A DNA stretch of 14,293 nt from DYFX01 sp964400625 (GTDB lineage Bacteria > Patescibacteriota > Patescibacteriia > SG8-24 > DYFX01): positions 1 through 14,293 of the forward strand of contig CAYNUS010000015.1 of assembly GCA_964400625.1 (NCBI GenBank), read 5' to 3'. Below the pieces are notes generated by a model. That model searched no databases. It saw nothing but the letters and a program-made list of their open reading frames with translations, and was not told the DNA's origin. A program made the position numbers and the translations under genes. Below, piece after piece: positions 13,846 to 14,293 of the stretch (positions within the stretch are counted from its first letter, which is position 1; the number at the start of each line of letters is the position of its first letter).

Positions 13846-14293
13846 TCAGCCGCCGATTTCCTCCGTGCCGCTCGCGGAACCGGTCTCGTCCGTGCCGCTG
13901 CCCGATGCGGTGACGGGCGTTTCCGGCTCGCCGCTCGGTTCCTCAGGCGCCTCATCGGTCGCCGGACGGCGGTCGTCGATGCCGACGATCCAGTACTCGA
14001 ACGCGAGATCGCCCATGGCCGGCTGGGAGAGATGGACCGTGAAGTTCCCTTCGCCCTTCTCCGCCACCCAGTAACCGCCGCGCGGATCGCCGAGGAAGGA
14101 GACGAAGACCTTCGAGTTGGGCTTCATGGCCGGGTTCACGATGACGGTCGCGGTGTAGCCGTCCTTGATCACGCCTTCGGACGTCGAGGCGCGCTCTTCG
14201 GACTGCACGAGCACGACGTCCTGCGACTGGAGCGTCTCGGCCTCCACCTTCTTCGCGGCGAGCACGCCGTCGGAGGTGATGCTCCAGGAGCCG
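13846..14293 (-). CDS. C-terminal part of a probable surface protein, 5' end outside window
   Basis: The frame is open from the right window edge (first full codon at 14292) to TGA at 13846-13848, giving 148 residues of a longer protein. It begins GSWSITSDGVLAAKKVEAETL, which resembles the end of a long beta-structured fibre or adhesin. A compact domain follows (TATVIVNPAMKPNSKVFVSF, GGYWVAEKGEGNFTV, LAFEYWIVGIDD). I recall similar 'SKVFV...FxYWIxG' C-terminal modules in large surface proteins of Patescibacteria, not confirmed by search. The last 40 residues are a low-complexity acidic Ser/Gly/Thr/Glu tail (EEPSGEPETP, SGSGTDETGSASG). A GTG at 14263-14265 could serve as a start, but the open upstream frame of the same character argues for truncation by the window edge. 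It lies upstream of the membrane-protein gene on the same strand. Confidence 0.78.
   Translation of the reverse strand, partial: GSWSITSDGVLAAKKVEAETLQSQDVVLVQSEERASTSEGVIKDGYTATVIVNPAMKPNSKVFVSFLGDPRGGYWVAEKGEGNFTVHLSQPAMGDLAFEYWIVGIDDRRPATDEAPEEPSGEPETPVTASGSGTDETGSASGTEEIGG

Overview
This is bacterial DNA with strong G/C bias at third codon positions. TGA is a normal stop (it ends trpS, the peptidase, both glycosyltransferases and others), so UGA is not recoded. Consensus-like sigma70 promoters, intrinsic terminators and, at several genes, AGGAGG-type ribosome binding sites are visible. I cannot assign a lineage from sequence alone. The compact layout, starts without Shine-Dalgarno sites, the repeat-rich exported protein and the C-terminal domain of the last gene remind me of Patescibacteria (CPR) genomes. 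That is a weak inference; a fatty-acid desaturase would be unusual there.

Layout. (1) 1-2905, minus strand: most of one very large exported protein with a signal peptide and about 16 tandem repeats of roughly 55 residues; its 3' end lies outside the window. (2) 3064-5682, plus strand: tryptophanyl-tRNA synthetase (trpS), a 90-base compound inverted repeat, then an M3-type zinc oligopeptidase. (3) 5744-6118: a small gene of unknown function. (4) 6120-6730: the RNase P RNA gene (rnpB), with a near-perfect promoter inside the terminator of the preceding gene and its own terminator. (5) 6765-7649, minus strand: a three-histidine-box acyl desaturase with its own terminator and promoter, divergent from the next operon. 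(6) 7766-11038, plus strand: a surface-glycan operon of a polyprenyl-phosphate sugar-1-phosphate transferase, a GT4 glycosyltransferase and a two-membrane-segment Wzz/YveK-like protein. (7) 11041-11640, minus strand: an M23 peptidase lipoprotein, head to head with a second GT4 glycosyltransferase (11662-12804, plus). (8) 12811-14293, minus strand: a single-pass membrane protein of unknown function and the C-terminal part of what looks like a surface protein.

The middle and right parts read as a cell-envelope region. The sugar-phosphate transferase would load a first sugar on a lipid carrier, the GT4 enzymes would extend it, the Wzz-like protein may control chain length or export, and the M23 lipoprotein would trim or regulate peptidoglycan. 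No flippase, polymerase or tyrosine kinase is seen here. I found no CRISPR array, tRNA, insertion sequence, prophage or recognisable defence system. The features most worth checking are the repeat protein, the rnpB gene (overlapping signals and apparent structural deviations), and two terminators encoded inside the 3' ends of opposing genes. There is no stretch over 300 bases without a gene or RNA.
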